Origin: Streptomyces sp. BK340
GTDB lineage: Bacteria > Actinomycetota > Actinomycetes > Streptomycetales > Streptomycetaceae
Assembly: GCF_007827595.1 (NCBI RefSeq)
Contig: NZ_VISR01000035.1
Span: 36,450-100,449 of the forward strand
DNA length: 64,000 nucleotides
Reading direction: 5' to 3'
Notes under the pieces: generated by a model
What the model saw: only the letters and a program-made list of their open reading frames with translations
Databases searched by the model: none
Told to the model about the DNA's origin: nothing
Part shown: positions 1 to 8,083 of the stretch, one piece after another
How the letters are laid out: each line of letters opens with the position of its first letter
Position numbering within the stretch: the first letter of the stretch is position 1
Position numbers and translations under genes: made by a program

Positions 1-381
1 GCGTAGACCAGCTCGTCGTGCGACGGCGGTACGTCGGCGAGGACGCCGAGCCACCCGAACGGGTTACGTCCGCTCGAACTCACGGGAGAGGGAGGCCGGC
101 ACCGCCTTGCGGGCCACGCCCCAGAAGCCGTCGCATCCGACCACGTAGTCGCACTCCAGTACGCCTTCGTCCCCCTCGCAGCGGAAACGCACGCGCGGCC
201 GTTCGCTCTCCGCGCCCTCGACCGCGAGCGCCTCCGCCTCGAACAGCAGCGGACCGCCCTCCTTCAGCTGCAGGGCGATGAGGTCCTTGCACACCTCGGT
301 CTGCGCGTACACCATCACGGAGGGTCACCTCGGAAGGTGGACACCGGTTCGCGGTGTTGTGCGGCGAATGTCATGGTCGCC
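1..381 (-). pseudogene. pobA: 4-hydroxybenzoate 3-monooxygenase remnant, frameshifted and truncated
   Basis: The minus strand from about 318 down to 66 reads an internal piece of a PobA-type FAD monooxygenase, with the stretches VYAQTEVCKDLIALQL and CDYVVGCDGFWGVARKAVP (the GCDG flavoprotein signature) followed by EFERT. A TAA then stops the frame. In the next frame over, NPFGWLGVLADVPPSHDELV continues exactly as the family expects, so one extra A (GTAACCC instead of GTACCC, near 66) has broken the gene. Upstream, about 320-381, a decayed copy of the preceding segment can be followed but carries an in-frame TGA just before VMVYAQTEV, and the N-terminal FAD-binding region is gone. The intact enzyme converts 4-hydroxybenzoate to protocatechuate. 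The rest of the C-terminus lies outside the window. The single-base insertion could be a sequencing error, but the missing 5' half argues for real decay. Confidence 0.8.
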
Positions 382-437
382 GGTGCTGACCTTGGGAAGA
401 CCGGGCAGCCCCGCGATCGCACTGTACGTGAACAAGG

Positions 438-1394
438 TCAGCGGGCCTTCTGAAAGGTCCGCCGGTACGCCTGCGGGGACACCCCGATCGCCGCCTGCAG
501 GTGCTGCCGCAGGGAGGCGCCGGTCGCGAAGCCGACCTCGGCGGCGATCCGGTCCACCGGCAGGTCGCTGGACTCCAGCAGGTGCCGGGCGCGGGCGAGG
601 CGCTGTTGGATCAGCCAGCGGCCGGGGCTGAGGCCCACCTCGTCGTTGAAGCGGCGGGCGAAGGTGCGCAGGCTCATCCGGGCGTGCCCGGCGAGGTCGG
701 AGAGGGTGAGGGGCTCATCGAGGCGCTCCAGGGCCCAGGCGCGGGTGGCGGCGGTGCTCGCGGCGCCGCTGACGGGCACCGGCTGCTGGATGTACTGCGC
801 CTGGCCTCCGTCGCGGAACGGAGGCACAACACAGCGGCGGGCGACGGTGTTCGCCAGGTCGCTGCCGTGGTCGGTGCGGACGATGTGCAGGCAGATGTCG
901 ACGCCGGAGGCGGCTCCGGCCGAGGTGAGGATGCGGCCGTCGTCGACGAACAGGACGTCCGGGTCGAGCTCGACCTTTGGGTACCGGCACCGGAACTCGT
1001 CGGCCGCCTGCCAGTGAGTGGTGGCCTTGCGGCCGTCGAGGAGCCCGGCCTCGGCGAGGATGAAGGCGGCGGTGCAGATGGAGACGATGCGCGCGTCCGG
1101 GCGGATGCGGGCCAGGGCGGCCGTGACCTCGTCGGGCAGCCGCGGCGGGATGTAGTCGGGCGGCATGGAGGTGACCACCACCGTGTCCGCCGTGTCGAGG
1201 ATCTCCGGGCCGTGCGCGACGCCGATCGTGAAGTCGGCGTTGGTGCGCACCGGCCGGCCGTCGACGGTGCAGGTCAGCACCTCGTAGCGGCCGTCGGCGG
1301 CGCCGAGGATGCGGCTGGGGATGCCCAGCTCGAAGGGGTAGACGCCGTCGAGCGCCAGGACGGCCACGCGCTCCGGTTCCCGCTTGCCACTCAT
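438..1394 (-). CDS. GlxA family transcriptional regulator (DJ-1/PfpI + AraC HTH)
   Basis: A 318-residue protein with two domains. Residues about 8-170 form a DJ-1/PfpI class I amidotransferase-like fold, with the nucleophile-elbow cysteine near 107 in SICTAAF. Residues about 215-318 form a double AraC-type helix-turn-helix (TLSDLAGHARMSLRTFARRF, then VDRIAAEVGFATGASLRQHL). Family members are cytoplasmic activators or repressors whose DJ-1 domain senses an unknown ligand. The ATG follows AGGATCG. The gene is divergent from the oxidoreductase beginning at 1466, with only 71 bp between the two starts. Such pairs are usually regulator and target, so control of that enzyme is a reasonable inference. 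The length is normal for the family and nothing looks damaged. Confidence 0.9.
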   Translation of the reverse strand: MSGKREPERVAVLALDGVYPFELGIPSRILGAADGRYEVLTCTVDGRPVRTNADFTIGVAHGPEILDTADTVVVTSMPPDYIPPRLPDEVTAALARIRPDARIVSICTAAFILAEAGLLDGRKATTHWQAADEFRCRYPKVELDPDVLFVDDGRILTSAGAASGVDICLHIVRTDHGSDLANTVARRCVVPPFRDGGQAQYIQQPVPVSGAASTAATRAWALERLDEPLTLSDLAGHARMSLRTFARRFNDEVGLSPGRWLIQQRLARARHLLESSDLPVDRIAAEVGFATGASLRQHLQAAIGVSPQAYRRTFQKAR

Positions 1395-1465
1395 GGCACG
1401 ATCCTATCGAGTGTTGGCAATCATGCCGTTTCCGGGCCGGGCGGACCTTGGCAGGCTGGGTGACC

Positions 1466-2416
1466 ATGAACGATGCGAACACGATGCGAGCCATCAGCCA
1501 GGACGTCCTCGGCGGTCCCGAGGTCCTGAGGGAAGTGCGGGTCGGGCGGCCCGCGCCGCGCCCGAACGAGGTGCTGGTCCGGGTGCGGGCCGCCGGGGTC
1601 AACCCCACCGACTGGAAGCACCGGGCCACCGGCGGTTTCCTGGGCGAGCCGCCGTTCGTCCTGGGCTGGGACCTCTCCGGCGAGGTCGCCGAGACCGGGA
1701 TCGGCGTGGCCGCCTTCAAGCCCGGCGACGAGGTCTTCGGCATGCTGCCCTACCCGTTCGGCCACGGCTCGCACGCCGAGTACGTCACCGTCCCGGCGCG
1801 CGCCCTGACGCACAAGCCGGCCTCGATCGACCACGTCCAGGCGGGCGCGCTGCCGCTGGTCTCGCTGACCGCGTGGCAGGCGCTGACGGAGTACGCCGAT
1901 GTGCGGCCCGGGCAGCGGGTGCTGGTCCATGCGGCGGCCGGCGGGTTGGGGCACGTCGCCGTGCAGATCGCCAAGGCGCGCGGCGCGTACGTGATCGGTA
2001 CGGCGAGCGCGGGCAAGCACGACTTCCTGCGGGAGATCGGCGTGGACGAGCCGATCGACTACCGGTCCACCGACGTGACGGAGGCCGTCCGGGACGTCGA
2101 CGTCGTCCTGGACACGCTCGGCGGTGAGACGTCGGTGCGGTCGCTGCGGGTGCTGCGGCCCGGCGGGATCGTGGTGTCGGTCCTGCCGGTCGGCCCGCCG
2201 GAGTTCTACGAGGAGGCCGAGCGGCTGGGCGTGCGGGCGGTGCGGATGCTGGTGGAAGCCGACCGGGCCGGGATGGAGGCGGTCGCGGAGCTGGTGGAGT
2301 CGGGGAAGCTGAAGGCGACGATCGCGGGGACCTTCCCGCTGGCCGATGCCGCCAAGGCGCACGATCTGGGCGATACCAGCCGGACGACGGGCAAGCTGGT
2401 GCTGCTGGTCGACTGA
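1466..2416 (+). CDS. NADP-dependent oxidoreductase, zinc-free MDR/quinone reductase type
   Basis: About 316 residues of the medium-chain dehydrogenase/reductase superfamily. The N-terminal GroES-like half contains VRAAGVNPTDWKHRATGG. The Rossmann half carries the AAAGGLGHVAVQIAKARGA dinucleotide loop, the form typical of NADPH-dependent quinone or enone reductases. The cysteines that bind structural and catalytic zinc in alcohol dehydrogenases are absent. It probably reduces quinones or reactive enones in the cytoplasm; the substrate cannot be read from sequence. The frame is open from a TTG at 1448. ATG 1466 or ATG 1484 (MRAISQDVLGG) is more likely to be the real start, since homologous proteins begin close to the latter. 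It is divergently arranged with the GlxA-type regulator and may be its target. Confidence 0.88.
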   Translation: MNDANTMRAISQDVLGGPEVLREVRVGRPAPRPNEVLVRVRAAGVNPTDWKHRATGGFLGEPPFVLGWDLSGEVAETGIGVAAFKPGDEVFGMLPYPFGHGSHAEYVTVPARALTHKPASIDHVQAGALPLVSLTAWQALTEYADVRPGQRVLVHAAAGGLGHVAVQIAKARGAYVIGTASAGKHDFLREIGVDEPIDYRSTDVTEAVRDVDVVLDTLGGETSVRSLRVLRPGGIVVSVLPVGPPEFYEEAERLGVRAVRMLVEADRAGMEAVAELVESGKLKATIAGTFPLADAAKAHDLGDTSRTTGKLVLLVD

Positions 2417-2639
2417 CCGGGGCTCAGAAGGTGAGTCTGGGTCGCCACTTCACGTGGTGGCGACCCGGTCGGCCTCGCTCTTTCGTGGCGCTATGTCCTT
2501 CATGTCCCGCGGCACGACGAGTGACGGCGCCAGCCGGCCTCTTCAGCAGGTCAGGCGCCGTCTCCACGAAGGAAACAGAGCCGCACCCATCGACGTTGAA
2601 GGTGATGGGGCCATGCAGAGCGGGCAGCCGTTGACTGTG

Positions 2640-3110
2640 CACACCACGGCCGTGTTGCTGGCCTTCGGGGCTGATCCGGAGCTCGCAGATCCAGACGGCC
2701 GTACCCCCATGGACATGGCCAATCACTTCGGCCACGACCTGGCCGCAAAACCTTGGCGGTGTCGGGCTGCAGGTGGCGCAACGGGCTCATCGACCCGACC
2801 GAACTCGCTACCGAGGTGCACCCCGAGGCGGAGCGAGCAAGCCCGGTACGTCCCCGGTGTACCCGCACCCAGCGTGATGCCGTTCAACACACTCGCCGTC
2901 GGCGAGGCTGTGACCCACTTCCTTCTCGCATCCGCCGGCCTGCACGAGAACGACGACGATCTCGGATCAGTCATCCACCGCCCTCGAACTCGCGAACGAC
3001 ATCTCCAAGATCCTCGCCAGAACGACCGCTGCCGCTGGTGTACGTCCACGGGGAACCTCGGATGCGGCGCCAACGGAGAACTCGCGGCCCGGCAGGCGGC
3101 AATGGCCGAC
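2640..3110 (+). pseudogene. Decayed ankyrin-repeat and ThiF-like fragments
   Basis: Between the oxidoreductase and DUF1330 genes there is no intact gene, but one plus-strand frame holds two recognisable pieces. The first (about 2649-2748) is an ankyrin-type unit, AVLLAFGADPELADPDGRTP. The second (about 2877-3071) contains VMPFNTLAVGEAVTHFLLA, then a basic stretch and CRWCTSTGNLGCG. That order resembles the C-terminal end of ThiF/MoeB-like adenylyltransferases, whose zinc site uses CxxC pairs. The sequence joining the two pieces and the flanks (2417-2640 and 3110-3362) has no start, no Shine-Dalgarno site and poor Streptomyces codon bias. I read this as debris of one or two genes. The ankyrin call is firmer than the ThiF call. 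Confidence 0.45.
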
Positions 3111-3362
3111 TCCATCGGTACCGTCCCCGCCTGCCTGCCGCCCACGATGCCGATCGTCCATGGGTCCACCTACGTGTTACGGCTCATCAGCAGCTGTGAC
3201 CCGGATTTCAGTTGGTCAGTTGAGCGACGCCCGGCAGGGTTGCGGCATGACACGCGACGACCTCGCCGAGATGCTCGCCGACCAGACGCCGGCCTGCCGA
3301 CCCGCACGCAGCACCGTGTGCGTTTCAGGTGACGGATGCTCGGCGATGGCTGGGCCCGCTGG

Positions 3363-3656
3363 TCAGTCGATGCCTTCGATGATGCGGAAGTCGCGCTCGA
3401 CGCTGCCGGGGAGGGCCACCAGCGCCTTCTGGTATGCCTCGCTCTCGTATGCCGCGACGGCCTGTTCAAAGCTGTCGAACTCGACCAGAACGACGCGTTG
3501 CGTGATTCCGGCCTCGTGAGCGACGACTCGACCGCCACGGGACAGGGTGCGCCCGCCCCCAGCCTGGACAGCCTGACGGGCCAGCTTGTTGTAGGGAGTC
3601 AGCCTCTCAGGGTCGGAAATGGCGGGGTAGACACTGACCCAGTAGCCCTTAGCCAT
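3363..3656 (-). CDS. DUF1330 domain protein
   Basis: A 97-residue protein matching the small ferredoxin-like DUF1330 family: MAKGYWVSVYPAISDPERL at the N-terminus, a central GRVVAHEAGITQRVVLVEF strand and a C-terminal VERDFRIIEGID. Structures from the family are dimeric alpha/beta barrels, and no reaction is established. The frame is open to 3725, but the ATG at 3656 sits directly behind AGGAGGTTTCC and matches the conserved family N-terminus, so it is chosen. It is divergent from the LysR regulator at 3815, with about 158 bp between them, which makes it a plausible target of that regulator. Confidence 0.85.
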   Translation of the reverse strand: MAKGYWVSVYPAISDPERLTPYNKLARQAVQAGGGRTLSRGGRVVAHEAGITQRVVLVEFDSFEQAVAAYESEAYQKALVALPGSVERDFRIIEGID

Positions 3657-3814
3657 GGAAACCTCCTGTATTCGGCCGGACACGTCTGACTTCGAATTGA
3701 CACTCAGATCGATCGATCCCGGCATACGCAGGTTAGGGCTTGACGTGGGGTCGGGGGAAAGACCGGTACGGGATAGGCTCAGAACGGATCGTTATCAATC
3801 GGCAGGGAGGGCAC

Positions 3815-4717
3815 GTGGCGCCGGATACGGTGAGCCTGCGGTACTTCCTGGTGCTGGCGCAGGAGTTGAACTTCACCCGCGCGGCCGCACGGATCGGTAT
3901 CGCACAGCCCGCACTCAGCGCCCGGATGCGCCGACTGGAGGCGGAACTCGGCACGGCCCTGCTGGTCCGCAACACGCGTAACGTCGAACTGACCACGGCC
4001 GGTGCGGCTTTGGCGGAGTCCGCGCCGCCCGCGCTGGCGGCGCTGGACCGGGCGTGGGACACCGCCCGGAGTGCAGGGGCCGGTGAACTGGGCACGCTGC
4101 GCATCGGATACAGCCTCAGCGCCGGGGCCGAGACGGCACCGGCCCTGGTGGACAGGCTGATTCGCGGCAACAGCGGACTCGAGGTCGGCGCGGTCCCGAT
4201 GGCGACACCGGAGATCTCCCCCGCGGTCGCCGACGGCCGCATCGATGCCGGGATCACCCGTGGTGAACAGCCGGGCCGTGGCGTGCGCCGGTTCCTGCTG
4301 CGGCGTGCGCGCATCGGGGTCCAGCTGGCGCAGCACCATCCGCTGGCCGAACGCCCGGAGATCGAGATCGCCGACGCGGCCGCGTATCCGCTGCGACTCC
4401 CGGACCGTGCGGCCAACCCCGTGATCCACGATCAGCTGTCCGCCCTGTTCCGAGACACCCGCCCACACCCCCGATTCCACACGCTCGCAGTCTCTTTCGA
4501 CATGTCTCAGCGCGACCTGCGCGACGGGGTCACCCTCGCCCCGGCCGGAGAAGCGGCGGCCACGGCACAACCGGCCGGCCTCACCTGGCGACCGCTACGG
4601 GGCGCGCCCAGCCTGACGTTCCACCTGGTCCTCCCACGCGAGCAGTCGCCACTGCACCGCCGCATCCGTGCCGTCGCCCAAACCCTGGCGCACGAGCTGC
4701 ACTGGCTGCCGGACTGA
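3815..4717 (+). CDS. LysR family transcriptional regulator
   Basis: A 300-residue LysR-type regulator. The winged helix-turn-helix fills residues 1-60 (VSLRYFLVLAQELNFTRAA, then QPALSARMRRLEAELGTALL) and the periplasmic-binding-like effector domain runs from about 90 to the end. The frame is open further upstream, but GTG 3815 follows GGGAGGGCAC and puts the HTH at its usual distance from the N-terminus. LysR proteins bind DNA as tetramers and normally control the divergent neighbour, here the DUF1330 gene, together with their own gene. The effector cannot be guessed. Length is typical and the frame is intact. Confidence 0.9.
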   Translation: MAPDTVSLRYFLVLAQELNFTRAAARIGIAQPALSARMRRLEAELGTALLVRNTRNVELTTAGAALAESAPPALAALDRAWDTARSAGAGELGTLRIGYSLSAGAETAPALVDRLIRGNSGLEVGAVPMATPEISPAVADGRIDAGITRGEQPGRGVRRFLLRRARIGVQLAQHHPLAERPEIEIADAAAYPLRLPDRAANPVIHDQLSALFRDTRPHPRFHTLAVSFDMSQRDLRDGVTLAPAGEAAATAQPAGLTWRPLRGAPSLTFHLVLPREQSPLHRRIRAVAQTLAHELHWLPD

Positions 4718-4913
4718 CGCGCCATAGGTCAAGCGAGACGGACGTCTGTGGTGGCGAGGCCGAAGACCTTGCGCCTGGCGGACTTCGCGGTGATGACGAC
4801 GGCGGTCTGGCTGAAGCGCTCACGAGGTTGATGATCGCGCTGGACGACAGATGTCGCGCTGACACGACAGTTGGCCTGCCGAGTCACACCGGTCTCGATC
4901 CCAGCCAATTCCA

Positions 4914-4943
4914 GTGCCAACCATCCCTCTTTTGTGCCAACCA
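4914..4943. repeat. Two direct copies of GTGCCAACCA, 20 bp apart
   Basis: GTGCCAACCA occurs at 4914-4923 and again at 4934-4943, exactly 20 bp (two helical turns) apart, inside the 246-bp non-coding gap between the convergent LysR and acyl-CoA dehydrogenase genes. The gap holds no gene I can support. Its position downstream of both genes makes an operator role unlikely; a leftover of an insertion element is possible. Confidence 0.4.
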
Positions 4944-4963
4944 AGAATCCTCGTCACACAGCG

Positions 4964-6142
4964 TCACCGCCGGACCCGGGGCATCCCCAGTCCGATCCAC
5001 GAGATGATCTCCCGCTGGATCTCGTTGTTGCCGCCGCCGAAGGTGAAGATGACGGCGGAGCGGTAGCCGCGCTCCAGTTCGCCGTGCAGGACCGCGCCCG
5101 CCGAGCCCTCCTTCAGCGGGCCCGCGGCGCCGACGACCTCCATGAGCCAGGCGTAGGCGTCCCGGCGGGCCTCGGAGCCGTAGACCTTGACGGCGGAGGC
5201 GTCCTGCGGGGTGAGGGTGCCTTCGTGAACGGCCGTCACCATCTGCCAGTTGAGGAGCTTCATGGCGTCGAGCCGGGTGTGGGTCCGGGCGAGCAGACGG
5301 CGCACCCAGGGCAGGTCGACGACCCGGCGGCCGTCGGCCAGCTTGGTCTCCATCGCCCAGCGCTGCACGTCGTGCAGGGCGCGGATCGCCATGGTGCCGT
5401 GGGCGGCGAGGGTGACGCGTTCGTGGTTGAGCTGGTTGGTGATCAGCCGCCAGCCCTGGTTCTCCTCGCCGACCCGGCGCGAGACGGGGACGCGGATGTT
5501 CTCGTAGTAGCTGGCCGTGGTGTCGTGCGAGGCGAGGGTGTTGATGACGGTGCAGGAGTAGCCCGGGTCGGAGGTCGGCACCAGGAGCATGGTGATGCCC
5601 TTGTGCGGTGGCGCCCCGGGGTCGGTGCGCACGGCCAGCCACACCCAGTCCGCGGTGTCGCCGTTGGTGGTCCAGATCTTCTGCCCGTTGACGACGTACT
5701 CGTCGCCGTCGCGTACGGCCCGTGTCCTGAGGGACGCGAGGTCGGTACCGGCCTCGGGCTCGCTGTAGCCGATGGCGAAGTCGATCTCGCCGGAGAGGAC
5801 GCGGGGCAGGAAGTACGCCTTCTGCTCGTCGGTGCCGAACTGCATGATGGTCGGGCCGACGGTGTTCAGCGCCATCAGCGGCAGCGGTACGCCGGCCTGC
5901 GCGGCCTCGTCGAAGAAGATGAACTGCTCCATCGCGCTCATCCCGCGCCCGCCGTACTCCTCGGGCCAGCCCACGCCGAGCCAGCCGTCCGTGCCGAGCC
6001 GGCGGATGGTCTCGCGGTAGAACCGCTTCTGCGCGGCCGGATCCGCGTACCGGGCGTAGGCATGGTCGGGCACCAGCTCGGCGAAGTAGGTGCGCAGCTC
6101 GCTGCGCAGTCGCTGCTGCTCGGGCGTGTGGTCGAGGTGCAC
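4964..6142 (-). CDS. Acyl-CoA dehydrogenase family protein
   Basis: A 392-residue FAD-dependent acyl-CoA dehydrogenase, the family's normal length. The helical N-terminal domain starts LDHTPEQQRLRSELRTYF. The middle beta domain carries the flavin/substrate stretch GYSEPEAGTDLASLRTRA and a VNGQKIWTT segment. The C-terminal helical domain ends in FGGGNNEIQREIISWIGLGM, the usual FAD-contact and tail motif. It should introduce an alpha-beta double bond into an acyl-CoA and pass electrons to ETF; chain length is not readable. The frame is open far upstream, but GTG 6142 follows CTGGAGGCGCC and gives the standard N-terminus. There is no adjoining acyl-CoA or ETF gene, so it appears to be transcribed alone. 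Confidence 0.92.
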   Translation of the reverse strand: MHLDHTPEQQRLRSELRTYFAELVPDHAYARYADPAAQKRFYRETIRRLGTDGWLGVGWPEEYGGRGMSAMEQFIFFDEAAQAGVPLPLMALNTVGPTIMQFGTDEQKAYFLPRVLSGEIDFAIGYSEPEAGTDLASLRTRAVRDGDEYVVNGQKIWTTNGDTADWVWLAVRTDPGAPPHKGITMLLVPTSDPGYSCTVINTLASHDTTASYYENIRVPVSRRVGEENQGWRLITNQLNHERVTLAAHGTMAIRALHDVQRWAMETKLADGRRVVDLPWVRRLLARTHTRLDAMKLLNWQMVTAVHEGTLTPQDASAVKVYGSEARRDAYAWLMEVVGAAGPLKEGSAGAVLHGELERGYRSAVIFTFGGGNNEIQREIISWIGLGMPRVRR

Positions 6143-6225
6143 GGCGCCTCCAGGGTCCCCAAGGGCGGTCCTGACGGCGCACACCGTAGAACGTGTTTCA
6201 GAAATAGGGAATGGCGCGCCGGGGC

Positions 6226-6642
6226 TCAGTTCAGGGCCGCGATGAAGCCGGTGCACGCCTCGGCGCAGGCCCGGCACACCCCCGCGGTCGATTCGGCACC
6301 GGGTTGCCCGGCGAAGGCATCCGCGCAGTCGAGGCAGACCGAGCGGCACCACTCCAGCTGGATCCTGACCCCTTCCTCGTCCCGGCGGTCCTGCTCGGAC
6401 AGCATCCGGCAGGTGGAGTCGCACACCTCGGCGCACATGATGCCCAGCCGGCGCGCGCGGTCCTGGCGCGGCGAACCGACCGGATCCAGGAGGCCCGCAC
6501 GCACCGCACACGCCCGGGCGCACTCCGTGCACGCCTGGGCACACTCGAAGCGGTCCTCCAGGAACCTGTAGAGCTGCTGCGGAGAAGTCGGCGATGTCAC
6601 ACCGGGCGGGTAGCCGGGCGGGAGCGTCGCAAACACGTACAC
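6226..6642 (-). CDS. Cysteine-rich four-helix bundle protein (DUF326 / copper-storage Csp-like)
   Basis: A 138-residue protein with 13 cysteines on four helices, each cluster spaced CxxxC and CxxC: CAQACTECARAC, CAEVCDSTC, CRSVCLDCADAF and CRACAEAC. This layout is that of the four-helix DUF326/Csp family, whose studied members load the bundle interior with Cu(I). No signal peptide is visible, which fits the cytosolic Csp3-type rather than the exported Csp1-type. The start is uncertain: GTG 6642 is the longest option, and GTG 6600, after the PPG-rich leader, would remove 14 residues; neither has a strong ribosome site. Copper binding is inferred from the pattern alone, and no copper transporter or CsoR gene is nearby. 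Confidence 0.75.
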   Translation of the reverse strand: MYVFATLPPGYPPGVTSPTSPQQLYRFLEDRFECAQACTECARACAVRAGLLDPVGSPRQDRARRLGIMCAEVCDSTCRMLSEQDRRDEEGVRIQLEWCRSVCLDCADAFAGQPGAESTAGVCRACAEACTGFIAALN

Positions 6643-6803
6643 CGCGAAGTGGTGCTGCCGTCCCGCCGAGGCCGCTGCGCCGGACCACCAGGGCCGCTCC
6701 TCCGGGACAAGTGACGCCGCGGCCGGGCCGGTTCGCCGTCCGTGGAGCCGCGGTCACTCAAGGTGTCCGGTTCGTCCCGTTCCGGGTGGGGTATTCATGT
6801 CCT

Positions 6804-7169
6804 ATGAGTACCGCACAGATGCAGCTGGCTGCGGCAAGCGGTCTGATGAGCCTCGTGCTCTTCCTGGTGGCCGTGGGCCTCCTGGCATTCCTCGCCGGCG
6901 GCTACTGGATGACGTCCCGCGTCAAGTACCGGGAGTCCCCGCGACCGCGCCCCGAGGAGCAGCCGCACCTGCCACCCGAGGGCCCGGTGCACGAGGTCCG
7001 GCAGAACAGGGAGTCCCAGGAGGTTCCCGAGACCCCCAAGGGCGGTCGTCCGCTCACCCCGTACGAGCTGACCAACATGGACACCAGGCCCAGCGCCTCG
7101 AAGGAGCGCCCGCGCTGGAGCAAGGGGTCGAGCGGCTCGTTCGGCGGCGGCGGACTGGGTGCCCACTGA
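6804..7169 (+). CDS. DUF6479 family membrane protein
   Basis: A 121-residue single-span membrane protein. A transmembrane helix covers about residues 12-34 (LMSLVLFLVAVGLLAFLAG), followed by a basic edge and a hydrophilic, proline- and glutamate-rich cytoplasmic tail with EEQPHLPPEGPVHEVRQNRE and LTPYELTN. This tail pattern is the hallmark of the Streptomyces DUF6479 family, which has no assigned function. The C-terminus is glycine- and serine-rich. ATG 6804 is chosen because it gives the family N-terminus; the open frame extends upstream without homology. It stands alone between two minus-strand genes. Confidence 0.8.
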   Translation: MSTAQMQLAAASGLMSLVLFLVAVGLLAFLAGGYWMTSRVKYRESPRPRPEEQPHLPPEGPVHEVRQNRESQEVPETPKGGRPLTPYELTNMDTRPSASKERPRWSKGSSGSFGGGGLGAH

Positions 7170-7273
7170 ATCCGACCCGACGCCGACACCGAACCCCACG
7201 CCCGACACCGGCACCACCCGCACGACAGCGAGCGAACGACCCGCACTGGCCCGCGCCGGGCCGCCGTACGCCG

Positions 7274-7729
7274 CTAGGAGACCTTCCTGGCGGCGTCCAG
7301 GCGGCCGACGCGGGCCATGTTCTGCACGTCCTCCGGGTCCTGGCTCGGCTCGGCCGTGAACCAGGCGTCGAGGATCTCCGTCAGCAGCGGTGCGGAGGTG
7401 AGCCGCAGGCTGAGCGCCAGGACGTTGGCGTCGTTCCAGCGGCGGGCGCCCTCGGCCGTGCCGGCGTCCGTGCACAGGGCCGCGCGGACACCCGGCACCT
7501 TGTTCGCGGCGATGGAGGCGCCGGTGCCGGTCCAGCAGCACACGACCGCCTGATCGGACGTGCCCTCGGCGACGTCACGGGCGGCGGCCTCGGAGCAGAC
7601 CGCCCACTGCGGATCGGCACCGGACCGCAGCGCACCGTGCTCACGCACCTCGTGGCCGCGCCGGCGCAGCTCCTCCACCAGGAGGCGGGCGACGGGTTCG
7701 TCCATGTCGGAGGAGACGGAGATCATCAT
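7274..7729 (-). CDS. RpiB/LacA/LacB family sugar-phosphate isomerase
   Basis: About 151 residues with the RpiB fold. ISVSSDMDEPVARLLVEEL begins the Rossmann-like core, and CWTGTGASIAANKVPGVRAA matches the active-site loop that in RpiB reads CGTGIGMSIAANK, including its cysteine and the Asn-Lys pair. RWNDANVLALSLRLTS is the dimer and phosphate-contact segment. Family enzymes interconvert ribose 5-phosphate and ribulose 5-phosphate, or act on related hexose or allose phosphates. Several ATGs are possible; the ATGATG at 7729/7726, downstream of a GGGAGG, matches homologous N-termini, while ATG 7741 lies directly against the GGGAGG. No sugar operon is nearby, so the physiological substrate is open. 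Confidence 0.85.
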   Translation of the reverse strand: MMISVSSDMDEPVARLLVEELRRRGHEVREHGALRSGADPQWAVCSEAAARDVAEGTSDQAVVCCWTGTGASIAANKVPGVRAALCTDAGTAEGARRWNDANVLALSLRLTSAPLLTEILDAWFTAEPSQDPEDVQNMARVGRLDAARKVS

Positions 7730-7850
7730 GCGCGGTTCCATCCTCCCGGGTAGGGGAGCCTCGAAGGCCCGGTGACGTCCGTTGCGGACACCGGTCTCGT
7801 CGGCTCTCGGCAAGGACGACCCTATCCAACGCCGATGTCGGGCCGGACCG

Positions 7851-8083
7851 TCAGGAGTCCTCGATGGTGCTGAAGGGGTCCCACTGGAAGTACCCCTTCA
7901 GCTGCCGGTGCCGGTCGAGGATCTGGAAGTAGAAGTGGTACACGACCTTGCCGACGCTCTTCACCGCGGTGCGCCAGCAGTGGTCCTGGTACCTCTGCGT
8001 CACGAAATCCGGACTGCCCTCGCTGCCCTCCCGTGGCAGCGGACAGACGCCGTCGCGGAGTTGTCCCGTGGAGTGTCGGTCAT
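7851..8083 (-). pseudogene. Small conserved-looking protein with a one-base frameshift
   Basis: An ATG at 8083 behind GGAGG opens MTDTPRDNSATASV, but that frame stops early. The neighbouring minus-strand frame holds a well-formed C-terminal part, LPREGSEGSPDFVTQRYQDH followed by WRTAVKSVGKVVYHFYFQIL and ending FSTIEDS at 7851. Adding one C in the run around 8036-8048 (GTCCGC to GTCCCGC) joins both parts into a seamless protein of about 77 residues reading ASVPLPREGS. The good ribosome site on one part and the compositional continuity make a broken or mis-sequenced single gene the best reading. The family is not one I recognise; no domain, signal peptide or membrane span is visible. Confidence 0.55.

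Noticed and set aside
4718..4963. Possible transposase remnant between the LysR and acyl-CoA dehydrogenase genes
   Set aside because: A minus-strand frame reads TAVVITAKSARRKVFGLATT, but no transposase motif or terminal repeat supports it; only a 10-bp direct repeat is certain.
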